A DNA stretch of 64,000 bases, from contig NZDE01000011.1 in NCBI GenBank assembly GCA_002690045.1, forward strand, positions 586,582 through 650,581, given 5' to 3'. How positions within the stretch are numbered: the first letter of the stretch is position 1; every line of letters begins with the position of its first letter. Below the pieces are notes generated by a model. It was not told the DNA's origin. It saw only the letters and a program-made list of their open reading frames with translations, and did not search any database. The translations under genes and the position numbers were made by a program. Of this stretch, positions 55,484-63,884 are shown piece by piece. Origin of the DNA: Alphaproteobacteria bacterium. GTDB lineage: Bacteria > Pseudomonadota > Alphaproteobacteria > Micavibrionales > Micavibrionaceae.

Positions 55484-56167
55484 CTATGCTTGAATCGCAT
55501 CTTGATAAAAATTGATCCACTGCGCGGGGATTTTCCCACCAAAAGGCCCATCTTTAGAACGCCAATACGCCAAAATTTGTGGGAATTGATTAAATTGTAA
55601 ACCTGATTCTTGAATAATACGGCGGTCTAGCGGTAACAAACGTATGCCTTCTAGCTTCGCCTGCCGCTGCGCATAGTGACGCGGTGTAATGTAATCTTTA
55701 AGCACCATAGCCAGAATACTCGCATCATCCGTACCCAAGCGGCGCTTTGCTTCCTCTCGACGGGCAAGCAAGACGTCTTGTGCACGGCGTGCAGCCTCTG
55801 CCATAGGACCTTGCGAAATTCGTCCAACATATATCGCACGCACAATATGATGCAGAACATGCTGCTCAATTTCTGGCAGCCAAACCAATACGCCTGAACT
55901 CATATCCGCGGCGCGGTCCATTTCGTAAACCTGCGCGCAAAAGATGCAGGTCGTCATTAAATTCTTATCACTCTCATCCGTACGATCGCCATTGCGATAA
56001 AAGAGCTCTTGATATTTTTTAGCACGAAAGCCGCAACAACGGCATGTATAATCATCACGCTCGAAAATTTTCGTTTTCAGCGCGTCATGCTTTTTCTTCT
56101 GTTCCGGATTCAAAACATTGCGCGCAGAACCGCGCGCAATGCCTAATGTCAATTTAGCGTATTTCAT
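55484..56167 (-). CDS. icmJ: Type IVB secretion protein IcmJ/DotN-like, zinc-binding
   Basis: The ATG at 56167 gives 227 residues; an upstream extension would overlap the icmD-like gene. Two CxxC pairs, C42/C45 in YTCRCCGFRAKK and C74/C77 in TTCIFCAQVYEMD, match the zinc-bound HNH-like fold of DotN, and SSGVLVWLPEIEQ with HHIVRAIYVG follows as in that family. In Legionella DotN joins DotL and DotM in the coupling complex that recruits substrates. No DotL or DotM gene is in the window. It lies 28 bases after icmD and 137 bases before icmB. Confidence 0.75.
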   Translation of the reverse strand: MKYAKLTLGIARGSARNVLNPEQKKKHDALKTKIFERDDYTCRCCGFRAKKYQELFYRNGDRTDESDKNLMTTCIFCAQVYEMDRAADMSSGVLVWLPEIEQHVLHHIVRAIYVGRISQGPMAEAARRAQDVLLARREEAKRRLGTDDASILAMVLKDYITPRHYAQRQAKLEGIRLLPLDRRIIQESGLQFNQFPQILAYWRSKDGPFGGKIPAQWINFYQDAIQA

Positions 56168-56195
56168 ATTATAAATACTTCTCGCTTTAACGCTA

Positions 56196-56600
56196 TTAAC
56201 CAGCAGCGTTATACTTAAGCTGACCGATGTTTGTCTGACCTTGTACAGCTGTACCGTTGTTACCGCCGTCAATCGCGTTAGACATGATATCCATTAGGAA
56301 TGGAAGCGTGAACAACGCGCCGCCAACCGCAAGATATACAGCACCTGTTTTAAGTGGTGTTTGCTGCGGGTTTTCCACGTGTTCTTTAACTTTAAGAACA
56401 CCAAGAACCGCAAATACAACACCCGCGATGTAAGCAGCAACCGTAATCAAAGACGGAAGACCTGCGATACTTGTTGTGATGTTTGCCCACACGTTATCAA
56501 ATGTGTTTGCACCACCACCTGCATGTGCGTTTTGCGAAGATAGCCCCGCCACAAAAGCTGCACTTGCTACAAGCATAGTTTTATTGATTTTCTTTAACAT
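56196..56600 (-). CDS. icmD: Type IVB secretion membrane protein IcmD/DotP-like
   Basis: 134 residues, the size of Legionella IcmD (about 132). Signal peptide ending NAHA near residue 27; then a hairpin of two membrane helices (about 48-69 and 86-108) joined by the loop GVLKVKEHVENPQQTP and containing VGGALFTLP. This hairpin is nearly the same as residues 228-290 of the upstream IcmC-like protein. Strong GAGGAG ribosome-binding site suggests high expression. Role in the complex is unknown even in Legionella. Confidence 0.75.
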   Translation of the reverse strand: MLKKINKTMLVASAAFVAGLSSQNAHAGGGANTFDNVWANITTSIAGLPSLITVAAYIAGVVFAVLGVLKVKEHVENPQQTPLKTGAVYLAVGGALFTLPFLMDIMSNAIDGGNNGTAVQGQTNIGQLKYNAAG

Positions 56601-56636
56601 GTTTTTCTCCTCAAAGAATGTTTATTAAATACCAAC

Positions 56637-58118
56637 TTAGTTAAAGTTTAACCCATATCCGGATAAACCTAAAGTACTTTGTACTGCCTCAATGACAGGA
56701 CCAATGTTTACAGCTAATGCACCCCCCAGCAAGTGTGTTACGCCAGCCATAAGCGAAGCTTGTTGATCACCTTCCGCAACACCGCGAATGATGAAGAAAC
56801 CACGAACGAAACTAATCCAACCAACAATGACCATAAAGGCCACACCGACACCAATTGTTGCAGCGACATGTTGATCTACTGCCGCATCGCCAGTTGTTTG
56901 TGCAAGCGCACCGAAAGTAAATACGTTTGCGCCGCCCGCAACCATATTAAACATAGAGCCTGAGAATGCCGCCATCATCGAATCAACCGAGAATAACGCA
57001 CCCGCAACCACGAAAGTCATGATTGTACCAATACCCGCAGGACCGCGCGGACCATCTTGCGCCGTACGCAGCAAGCGGTGAATACCAATCATTGTAAATA
57101 TAATTGCCGCACAGTAACAGAACCACGTGACAGCCATTAACATAGGCGACCAAATATCAGACATCAAACGCACAAGCATCGCATCGAGCCCCGTTCCGGC
57201 GATCTGGCCAGCCATCCCGGTATTACTGACCGTACCTATCCCGAGCCCGACCATATTCGCCAGTACATTCGTGACATATGGCAATGCGAATAATGCACCA
57301 CCTACGATAAAGCGTTTAATCGGCTCCCATATAGGCACGCTGCGTGGATCATTCACATGCTCAATAACTTTTAGACAACCCATAAGCGACATAGCGACAG
57401 CAGAAATATAAGCTATCGCGCTTAATACTTGCGGCAAACCGTTAAACGCAAAAGCAGAATTACAAATAACCGAGCCTAAGCCTTGCGCGGTGTTCTGACC
57501 ACAGAATCCGCCGCCGCCCATTAAACCGCCGAAGAAGTCTCCCCATGAGAAGCTAAACGGACCAAAGTTAACTACACCACCCTGATTATTGACACCGATA
57601 GAGCCAAAGCTACCCAAGTCAAGGCCAAGCGACACAATATCATTCATACTACTGACGGTCATGCCACCGCCATTACCATCAGGAACAGACAGCCCCCATG
57701 TATCATTGTTACTATTATATACAAGCCCACCTGTGCCAGATGTACCAAAGTCTAGTGGAACGGTGTAATTACCTGTAATGGCTCCCAATATCCCACCAGA
57801 AATTAAACTTGATAAATTATCAGGGGTAAAGGCATTACCTATAGCGTCAAAAACACCAATAGATGTATTCGCTGTCGCGTCGGCCCCTTGGCCAATTGGC
57901 GTGAAGAATGAATTTGCTATACTGCCAACAGTATCTGTTGTTGTATTCCAAAGCGTGTCCCAGAAACCGCCTGAATCAGAATTGCTGCCACCGTTTGACT
58001 GATCAGCCGGCGGGTCAGCAAAGGCCATATTCTCGTTCGCCGTAACCGTTGCCACCGAAAACGTCAGCACGAATATTGCAAGAAGACGACAAGTATATGA
58101 TCCAAGATTTCTAAACAT
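56637..58118 (-). CDS. icmC: IcmC/DotE-like membrane protein with repeated hairpins
   Basis: 493 residues, against about 194 in Legionella IcmC. A signal peptide is followed by about 190 Gly/Ser/Asn-rich residues, then three membrane hairpins: about 228-290 (GCLKVIEHVNDPRSVP then VGGALFALP), about 322-390 (MIGIHRLLRTAQDGPRGP then VAGALFSV) and about 418-485 (FIIRGVAEGDQQ then LLGGALAVN). The first is IcmD-like, the last two resemble IcmC/DotE. AGGGTAAGG ribosome-binding site. First gene of the minus-strand icmC-D-J-B operon; promoter expected at 58119-58320. Confidence 0.7.
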   Translation of the reverse strand: MFRNLGSYTCRLLAIFVLTFSVATVTANENMAFADPPADQSNGGSNSDSGGFWDTLWNTTTDTVGSIANSFFTPIGQGADATANTSIGVFDAIGNAFTPDNLSSLISGGILGAITGNYTVPLDFGTSGTGGLVYNSNNDTWGLSVPDGNGGGMTVSSMNDIVSLGLDLGSFGSIGVNNQGGVVNFGPFSFSWGDFFGGLMGGGGFCGQNTAQGLGSVICNSAFAFNGLPQVLSAIAYISAVAMSLMGCLKVIEHVNDPRSVPIWEPIKRFIVGGALFALPYVTNVLANMVGLGIGTVSNTGMAGQIAGTGLDAMLVRLMSDIWSPMLMAVTWFCYCAAIIFTMIGIHRLLRTAQDGPRGPAGIGTIMTFVVAGALFSVDSMMAAFSGSMFNMVAGGANVFTFGALAQTTGDAAVDQHVAATIGVGVAFMVIVGWISFVRGFFIIRGVAEGDQQASLMAGVTHLLGGALAVNIGPVIEAVQSTLGLSGYGLNFN

Positions 58119-58169
58119 TAGCCTTACCCTATTTTTTAACGCATATTCTATCTAACCATAAGACAGATA

Positions 58170-58189
58170 AAACCTGCAACAAACCTGCA
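58170..58189. repeat. Two direct repeats AAACCTGCA one helical turn apart
   Basis: AAACCTGCA occurs at 58170-58178 and again at 58181-58189, start-to-start distance 11 bases, about 50-70 bases upstream of the icmC-like start. Direct repeats on one DNA face are typical of response-regulator binding sites, so this may control the operon; that is inference. Confidence 0.45.
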
Positions 58190-58322
58190 CAACATATTGT
58201 TTTAAAATAATTTATTAAGTTAAAATGATTTTAAAACCCTACAGCCCCACAGGCATAAAACACACAACATTACATAAAATTTTATATAATATTTATTAAG
58301 ATCACCTTAAAAAAACAAAAAT

Positions 58323-58353
58323 AAAAAAGGACGCCCAAGATTTGAGCGTCCTT
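58323..58353 (-). terminator. Terminator of the ribosomal protein operon
   Basis: AAGGACGC (58327-58334) pairs with GCGTCCTT (58346-58353), loop of 11, followed on the minus strand by a T-run. It lies just after rplQ and isolates the Icm-like operon from ribosomal transcription. Confidence 0.85.
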
Positions 58354-58387
58354 AATATATCAAAAACTATAGTTGCTGTGAAGCGTA

Positions 58388-58831
58388 TTACGCTGCAGCT
58401 GCCTTTTTCTTAGGTGCCTCAACTTCTTCACCAAAGAATTCTACAGGGCCGCTGTCTTTGCCTTTTGCTTCAACATCACGATCAACAAACTCAATCACAG
58501 CCATAGGCGCAGCGTCACCATAACGGAAGCCAGCCTTCATAATGCGGATATAACCACCGTTACGCTCAGCATAACGCTCACCTAGAACGTCAAAAAGCTT
58601 TTTCACTTGCGCTTCATCACGCACACGAGAGATCGCGATGCGACGATTAGCAAGACCGCCCTTTTTCGCCAAAGTTACCAATTTCTCAGTAAATGGGCGC
58701 AGCTCTTTTGCTTTTGGCAAAGTTGTTGTGATTTGCTCGTGCTTAATCAAAGCTGCCGCCATATTGGCAAGCATAGCCTTACGGTGTGAAGACGTGCGGT
58801 TTAGTTTACGTTGTTTAATACCATGTTTCAT
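58388..58831 (-). CDS. rplQ: 50S ribosomal protein L17
   Basis: ATG at 58831 starts the canonical [21 protein letters not shown] lies nine bases upstream. Frames extending further upstream are not supported. 147 residues: the L17 core ([46 protein letters not shown]) followed by an about 30-residue Lys/Ala/Glu extension usual in alphaproteobacteria. It binds near the peptide exit tunnel. Last gene of the rpsM-rpsK-rpoA-rplQ unit. Confidence 0.97.
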   Translation of the reverse strand: MKHGIKQRKLNRTSSHRKAMLANMAAALIKHEQITTTLPKAKELRPFTEKLVTLAKKGGLANRRIAISRVRDEAQVKKLFDVLGERYAERNGGYIRIMKAGFRYGDAAPMAVIEFVDRDVEAKGKDSGPVEFFGEEVEAPKKKAAAA

Positions 58832-59008
58832 GGAATCTACCTTTCTTACTTGCCTTTTGGGCGGTTGCGGCTTCAATCTGGTGAATGCCATCGTTATATT
58901 CAAAACGCACTAACATAAATTTATTGTCGTTACATTTTGAGGCGGAACACCTTGTTCCTTTTATACCGAGCCGCGCAAATCATTACGCGGCACAGCATTA
59001 AACTTTAC

Positions 59009-60031
59009 TTATGAAGAAAATGGATCTTCTACCTTAGAAGCCAACTCTTCGATATTCTCTGGCGGCCAACCTTCAACCTGCATACCTAGGTGCAAGCCCA
59101 TTGTCGACAATACTTCCTTGATCTCGTTCAAAGACTTACGGCCAAAGTTTGGTGTACGAAGCATGTCGCTCTCGCTTTTCTGCACCAAATCACCAATGTA
59201 AACGATGTTATCGTTTTTAAGGCAGTTTGCAGAACGAACAGAAAGCTCAAGCTCATCAACCTTCTTAAGAAGGTTTTTGTTGAATGGCAATTCTTCTTCT
59301 TCTTCGTCTTGTTTCGCCGCTTCTGGCTCATCAAAGTTAACGAATACAGAAAGCTGATCTTGCAGAATACGCGCCGCGAAAGCAACCGCATCTTCAGGTG
59401 TAATCACGCCATTAGTTTCAATATTTAGTGTAAGCTTGTCATAGTCTGTGATCTGGCCAACACGTGTATCTTCAACTTCGTAAGTCACTTTACGCACAGG
59501 GGCAAATACAGAATCAACAGGGATCAAGCCAACTGGTGCATCTTCTGGACGGTTCTGCGCTGCTGGGCAATAGCCCTTACCTGTGTTTACAGTCATTTCC
59601 ATGCTTAGCTTTGCACCCTTATCCAAAGTACAGATAACTAAGTCAGGGTTCATGATTTCGATATCCGCGCCAGCCTCAATCATACCTGATGTAACTTCAC
59701 ATGGACCAACTGCGTTCAAACGCATCTTTTTCGGGCCTTCAACGTGCATACGCACAGCGATAGCTTTAATGTTCAGGATAATGTCTGTTACGTCTTCGCG
59801 AACGCCTTCAATAGAAGAAAATTCGTGAAGGACACCATCAATTTGTACAGCCGTTACCGCAGCACCCTGCAGTGATGACAATAAAATACGACGAAGTGCG
59901 TTACCGAGCGTAAGACCAAAGCCACGCTCTAACGGTTCAACAACAACCTTACCTGTAGACTGCGCGTCTTTACCATGTGCAACATCTACTTTTGAAGGTT
60001 TGATTAGCTCTTGCCAGTTTTTATGTATCAA
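59009..60031 (-). CDS. rpoA: RNA polymerase alpha subunit (TTG start)
   Basis: 340 residues, scaffold of RNA polymerase and target of activators through the C-terminal domain. The start is taken as TTG at 60031, giving [15 protein letters not shown] as in other alphaproteobacteria, with AAGGGA six bases upstream; a longer frame adds unrelated residues. N-terminal domain: [19 protein letters not shown]-terminal domain: [22 protein letters not shown] and [14 protein letters not shown]. The linker is acidic. The TTG start may keep synthesis in proportion. Confidence 0.95.
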   Translation of the reverse strand: MIHKNWQELIKPSKVDVAHGKDAQSTGKVVVEPLERGFGLTLGNALRRILLSSLQGAAVTAVQIDGVLHEFSSIEGVREDVTDIILNIKAIAVRMHVEGPKKMRLNAVGPCEVTSGMIEAGADIEIMNPDLVICTLDKGAKLSMEMTVNTGKGYCPAAQNRPEDAPVGLIPVDSVFAPVRKVTYEVEDTRVGQITDYDKLTLNIETNGVITPEDAVAFAARILQDQLSVFVNFDEPEAAKQDEEEEELPFNKNLLKKVDELELSVRSANCLKNDNIVYIGDLVQKSESDMLRTPNFGRKSLNEIKEVLSTMGLHLGMQVEGWPPENIEELASKVEDPFSS

Positions 60032-60143
60032 GGCTCTTCCCTTTCCTAATTTACTGCGGCGACTATCACCGCATATTTCCAAAAATCTTATCTCTTAAAC
60101 CAAATATGGTGACCTTACTTATAAGGTCACCTTATCGGTTAAA

Positions 60144-60533
60144 TTACACGCGACGCTGTTTGCGTGGGCGGCAGCCATTATGTGGTATTGGTGTAATATC
60201 TTTAATAGATTTAATAGAGAAACCTATTGCAGATAATGCACGCAATGCAGATTCACGACCTGACCCAGGACCTTTAACATTAACGTCAAGCTCCTTCATG
60301 CCGTGTTCTTGTGCCGCGCGGCCAGCTGTTTCAGCAGCCATCTGCGCTGCGAATGGTGTAGATTTACGAGAACCTTTAAAACCCATTGCGCCTGCAGAAG
60401 ACCAAGATACAGCATTACCTTGTGCGTCTGTGATTGTGATCATTGTGTTGTTATATGTAGAGTTAACGTGTGCAACGCCCGCTACAATATTCTTTTTGGC
60501 AACTTTTTTGCCTTTACGTTGTGGTTTAGCCAT
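60144..60533 (-). CDS. rpsK: 30S ribosomal protein S11
   Basis: 129 residues. Basic N-terminus ([13 protein letters not shown]), the core [16 protein letters not shown] and [20 protein letters not shown], and the conserved rRNA-binding C-terminus [18 protein letters not shown]. It forms part of the platform of the 30S subunit. GGAG ribosome-binding site; 37 bases after rpsM and about 110 bases before rpoA. Confidence 0.98.
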   Translation of the reverse strand: MAKPQRKGKKVAKKNIVAGVAHVNSTYNNTMITITDAQGNAVSWSSAGAMGFKGSRKSTPFAAQMAAETAGRAAQEHGMKELDVNVKGPGSGRESALRALSAIGFSIKSIKDITPIPHNGCRPRKQRRV

Positions 60534-60570
60534 TTTATCGCTCCACTTATCCTTTGATTAACCTAATAAA

Positions 60571-60942
60571 TTACTTCTTCTTACCTGCGATAGCTTTTGC
60601 AGGGCCCTTACGTGTGCGCGCATTTGTTTTTGTACGCTGACCACGAACAGGAAGGTGTTTACGGTGACGAAGGCCACGTAGACACCCCATATCCATTAGG
60701 CGTTTAATGTTCATAGAAACCTCACGACGAAGATCACCTTCAATCGTGTATTGGTCGCTATCGATTTCTTTACGGATTTGGTTCAATTCGTCTTCTGTAA
60801 GATCTTTCATACGACGAGAGACATCTAAACCACATGTTTCAACGATTTGTGCCGCTTTTGTACGACCTATACCGTGAATATATGTAAGCGCAATGATAAT
60901 ACGCTTGTTATCTGGTACGTTAACACCGGCAATACGAGCCAT
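60571..60942 (-). CDS. rpsM: 30S ribosomal protein S13
   Basis: 123 residues. [26 protein letters not shown] at the start, the helix-two-turns-helix motif ([13 protein letters not shown]), and the C-terminal [25 protein letters not shown] tail that contacts tRNA. It sits in the 30S head. First gene of the block, with a 148-base leader downstream of a strong promoter. The leader includes the palindrome CGCATATATATGCG (61053-61066) and might carry ribosomal-protein autoregulation. Confidence 0.98.
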   Translation of the reverse strand: MARIAGVNVPDNKRIIIALTYIHGIGRTKAAQIVETCGLDVSRRMKDLTEDELNQIRKEIDSDQYTIEGDLRREVSMNIKRLMDMGCLRGLRHRKHLPVRGQRTKTNARTRKGPAKAIAGKKK

Positions 60943-61096
60943 GTCATTTCCTTTTCTGTTGTTTTGTCATTTCATTCCAAACCGTAAAACCGCATATTTC
61001 TTGAATACAGCGCCGGTTTGTAAACCAAGACTTCGGCGAATTTCATTCCCCACGCATATATATGCGCAAAAATGAATGCACACCAAAGTCGCGGGC

Positions 61097-61124
61097 ATTA
61101 TAAGATCTTTTCAGTCCGCGTCAA
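61097..61124 (-). promoter_or_regulatory. rpsM: Sigma70-type promoter of the rpsM operon
   Basis: On the minus strand TTGACG (61119-61124) and TATAAT (61097-61102) are separated by 16 bases: a perfect -10 and a 5/6 -35. It lies between adk and rpsM, so the rpsM-rpsK-rpoA-rplQ block has its own promoter in addition to any read-through from secY-adk. Confidence 0.8.
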
Positions 61125-61179
61125 CAGAAAAAACGTATAAAGTGTAAAAAAGCGGAATATCGCCCCCAAAAGCCGCAAA

Positions 61180-61752
61180 TCAAGCCGCTTCAGGCTTAAG
61201 GATACCGAGAATTTGGCTTGTGACAGCATCAATACTAACCATACCATCAATAGATTCAACAAGACCTTTATTCTTATAATAAGGCAGAACCTCTTTAGAG
61301 TAGCTCTTATATTGATCCAAGCGTTTACGGAATGTTTCAACAGTATCATCACTACGCCCCTCTTCTGCGGCGCGTTTTTCAACGCGCGCATCAAGCGCAT
61401 CAAAGTCGACAATCATTTCGATCACGTAGTCAATTTTCTTACCGCGCGCTGCAAGCATAGCATCAAGCGCTTCCGCCTGCGCTTCTGTACGCGGGAACCC
61501 ATCAAAGATCGCCCCTTTCACGCAGTCTGGCGAATCAATACGGTTGGCAATCATTTCAATCACGACCTCATCAGGCACCAAGCGCCCCTCATCCATGATT
61601 GCTTTCATTTTAACGCCAAGTGCTGTTTGCTCTGCGATTTCTTCGCGCAGCATATCCCCCGTTGACAATTGCTGTAAGCCATATTTGTCCTGCAAGATTT
61701 TGGCTTGCGTACCCTTGCCTGCCGCTGGCGGCCCAAAAAATATTATGTTCAT
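61180..61752 (-). CDS. adk: Adenylate kinase
   Basis: Interconverts AMP, ADP and ATP. 190 residues, the short form without the zinc-binding lid insertion, as usual in alphaproteobacteria. P-loop FFGPPAAGKGTQ (G7-T15), AMP site LSTGDMLREEI, and IFDGFPRTEAQAEAL. The reduced lid is at VEKRAAEEGRSDDT. Its ATG overlaps the secY stop (four bases) with GGAGG inside secY, indicating translational coupling. Confidence 0.97.
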   Translation of the reverse strand: MNIIFFGPPAAGKGTQAKILQDKYGLQQLSTGDMLREEIAEQTALGVKMKAIMDEGRLVPDEVVIEMIANRIDSPDCVKGAIFDGFPRTEAQAEALDAMLAARGKKIDYVIEMIVDFDALDARVEKRAAEEGRSDDTVETFRKRLDQYKSYSKEVLPYYKNKGLVESIDGMVSIDAVTSQILGILKPEAA

Positions 61753-63092
61753 CGCTTGCGTCCTCCAAGCTTAGCCTTTTTCATCAGCCCTTCATATTGA
61801 TGCGCAATCATATGCGAGTGCACTTGCGCAACCGTATCCATGGTTACAGAAACCACAATCAGCAAACTCGTACCACCTAAATAGAATGGAACACTATACT
61901 GCGCCATTAAAAATTCAGGGAGCAAACAAATTAACACCAAATAGAGCGCGCCAATGCTAGTAATACGCGTTAGGACAAAGTCCAAATAATCTGCTGTATT
62001 TTTGCCTGGGCGAATCCCCGGCACAAAGCCACCATAGCGACGCAACATATCCGCATTCTCTTCCGGGTTAAAGACAATCGCCGTATAGAAGAAACAGAAG
62101 AACGCAACGAGTAGGCCATATAGCAGCATATAGACGGGCTCACCATGCTGAAGGTAACGCGCCATAGACGCCGTCCATTCATTACCATCCGCGCCCGCAA
62201 AGCCAAGCACAGTCAATGGCAACAACAATAAAGACGACGCGAAGATTGGCGGGATAACGCCTGCTGTGTTCAATTTAAGCGGAATGTGGTTTTGGTCACC
62301 GCCCGCCATCATGTTTCCTTGCTGACGCTTAGGATATTGCACAATAACGCGGCGCTGCGCGCGCTCCATAAACACAATAAACGCAATCACAGCAACAACC
62401 ATAATCGCCAATCCAAGAAGCAGAACGAAGCTGAAATGCCCAGTTCGGCCTTGCTCAAGCACGAAGGCCAAAGCAGATGGCAGCCCCGCAACAATACCCG
62501 CAAAAATGATAAGCGAGATACCGTTACCTATGCCACGTTGCGTGATTTGCTCACCTAGCCACATCAAGAAAACTGTACCGCCAACAATTGTAATTACGGT
62601 CGATACACGGAAGAACATCCCTGGATCAATCACGGCACTGCCTGCTGAACCTTGCATAGATTCAAGACCAACCGCCAAGCCATAAGCCTGAACAGACGCT
62701 AAAAGAACGGTCAAATAGCGCGTATATTGGTTAATTTTGACGCGCCCCATTTCGCCTTCTTTTTTCATCTTTTCAAGCGATGGCACCATTGCCGCAGCAA
62801 GCTGCATAATAATCGAGGCCGAAATATAAGGCATAATATTCAACGCAAAAATGGTCATACGTTCAAGCGCACCACCGGAGAAGACGTTAAACATATCAAT
62901 AACGCCATTGCCTTTTTGCGAGAAAATTTCTTGCCAAATTTGCGGGTCAATCCCTGGAATAGGAATAAATGTCCCGAGGCGATAGACGATAAGCGCGCCT
63001 AACACAAATAAAATGCGCTGTTTAAGCTCGCTTGCTTTAGCAAGTGCGCCCCAATTTGCGTTTTTCGCCAACTGCTCGACAGCTGATGCCAT
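61749..63092 (-). CDS. secY: Preprotein translocase subunit SecY
   Basis: Channel of the Sec translocon in the inner membrane with ten helices. The start is taken as ATG at 63092 (447 residues), because AAGGA lies eight bases upstream of it and too near the upstream ATG at 63101. Motifs: RLGTFIPIPGID near residue 37, PYISASIIMQLA (helix 2), FTAIVFNPEENADMLRRYGGFVPG loop, and C-terminal MKKAKLGGRKR. Normally rplO precedes secY; here an unrelated exported-protease gene lies upstream, so the spc operon is broken at this point. Confidence 0.97.
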   Translation of the reverse strand: MASAVEQLAKNANWGALAKASELKQRILFVLGALIVYRLGTFIPIPGIDPQIWQEIFSQKGNGVIDMFNVFSGGALERMTIFALNIMPYISASIIMQLAAAMVPSLEKMKKEGEMGRVKINQYTRYLTVLLASVQAYGLAVGLESMQGSAGSAVIDPGMFFRVSTVITIVGGTVFLMWLGEQITQRGIGNGISLIIFAGIVAGLPSALAFVLEQGRTGHFSFVLLLGLAIMVVAVIAFIVFMERAQRRVIVQYPKRQQGNMMAGGDQNHIPLKLNTAGVIPPIFASSLLLLPLTVLGFAGADGNEWTASMARYLQHGEPVYMLLYGLLVAFFCFFYTAIVFNPEENADMLRRYGGFVPGIRPGKNTADYLDFVLTRITSIGALYLVLICLLPEFLMAQYSVPFYLGGTSLLIVVSVTMDTVAQVHSHMIAHQYEGLMKKAKLGGRKR

Positions 63093-63212
63093 TATACTCA
63101 TCCTTAATTAAACAAAATTATCTGAAGCATCTATAAAGCAAATTATGGCGCAACACGCAAGGGGAGCTGCATGGAATTTTTCAAATTATATACACGGTTT
63201 GGAAGTTATTTC

Positions 63213-63884
63213 TTAGTAACGCCTATTAAATGCGCAGCTATTCTGGACGCGCGCATATTCAGTGGGGTTATCAATCTTTTTTTGCTCACTATTCATAAAA
63301 GCCGACATCTGGTCATTCACAATAGATAATGTGCGTGAAAACTCAGCCTGTAAATGCCTATGAATATAACCCGAATCGCTACTGTTCTGCCCCATACGCG
63401 CAACGACATCACGCAGACGCGTATTAATAATATCTGGAATTTGCTGTGCCGCGCTTTGTGCCGTGCGTTCTAAAACAGCGACATGGAACATCTCATGTTG
63501 GTAAACCGCATTATATTCACATGACCCTGGCTGCAATGTATTGGCAAGCTTTATGCGCGGCATAATTTGTAATTCTATATTCACGCGCTGAATTTTAGGA
63601 CAATAGCCCTCTTCACGCGAGCCAGTAACCGTAAACTCAATAGACCCGCCGATTTGCATACCGCCACCGCCATGCCCAAGGACAATACTGCCCGATGCTG
63701 TGGGGACAGATGCAGTCGCCGTTAAATGCTGCGCTGAGAAGTTACGTTCAAGTTGTAATGCATGTTTCTTTTGCTGAACATCGACCTGCGCCCCGCGATA
63801 AAAACAGCGTGCCTGCGCCTGACCAAATGGAAGCAACACTAATGCACCTAACAACAAAAACATAGAAATATAGAATAAGCGCAA
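63213..63884 (-). CDS. Putative exported zinc protease (DUF922-like)
   Basis: 223 residues, TTG start at 63884 (AAAAGGG upstream) giving a complete signal peptide that ends GQAQA near residue 25. The mature part has NAVYQHEMFHVAVLERT, an HExxH-type zinc motif (HEMFH), preceded by RVNIELQIMPRIKL. A Glu (E163 region) follows in the same helix. The placement of HExxH late in a small exported protein with four or more Cys resembles DUF922 putative Zn proteases; assignment by pattern only. It sits just upstream of secY, same strand. Confidence 0.65.
   Translation of the reverse strand: MRLFYISMFLLLGALVLLPFGQAQARCFYRGAQVDVQQKKHALQLERNFSAQHLTATASVPTASGSIVLGHGGGGMQIGGSIEFTVTGSREEGYCPKIQRVNIELQIMPRIKLANTLQPGSCEYNAVYQHEMFHVAVLERTAQSAAQQIPDIINTRLRDVVARMGQNSSDSGYIHRHLQAEFSRTLSIVNDQMSAFMNSEQKKIDNPTEYARVQNSCAFNRRY

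Noticed and set aside
55484-56272. Longer start for the IcmJ/DotN-like gene
   Set aside because: The extra 35 residues would overlap the icmD-like gene, and the ATG at 56167 begins the family-like region.
58832-58903. N-terminal extension of L17
   Set aside because: Ribosomal L17 starts at MKHG; the ATG at 58831 has its own ribosome-binding site.
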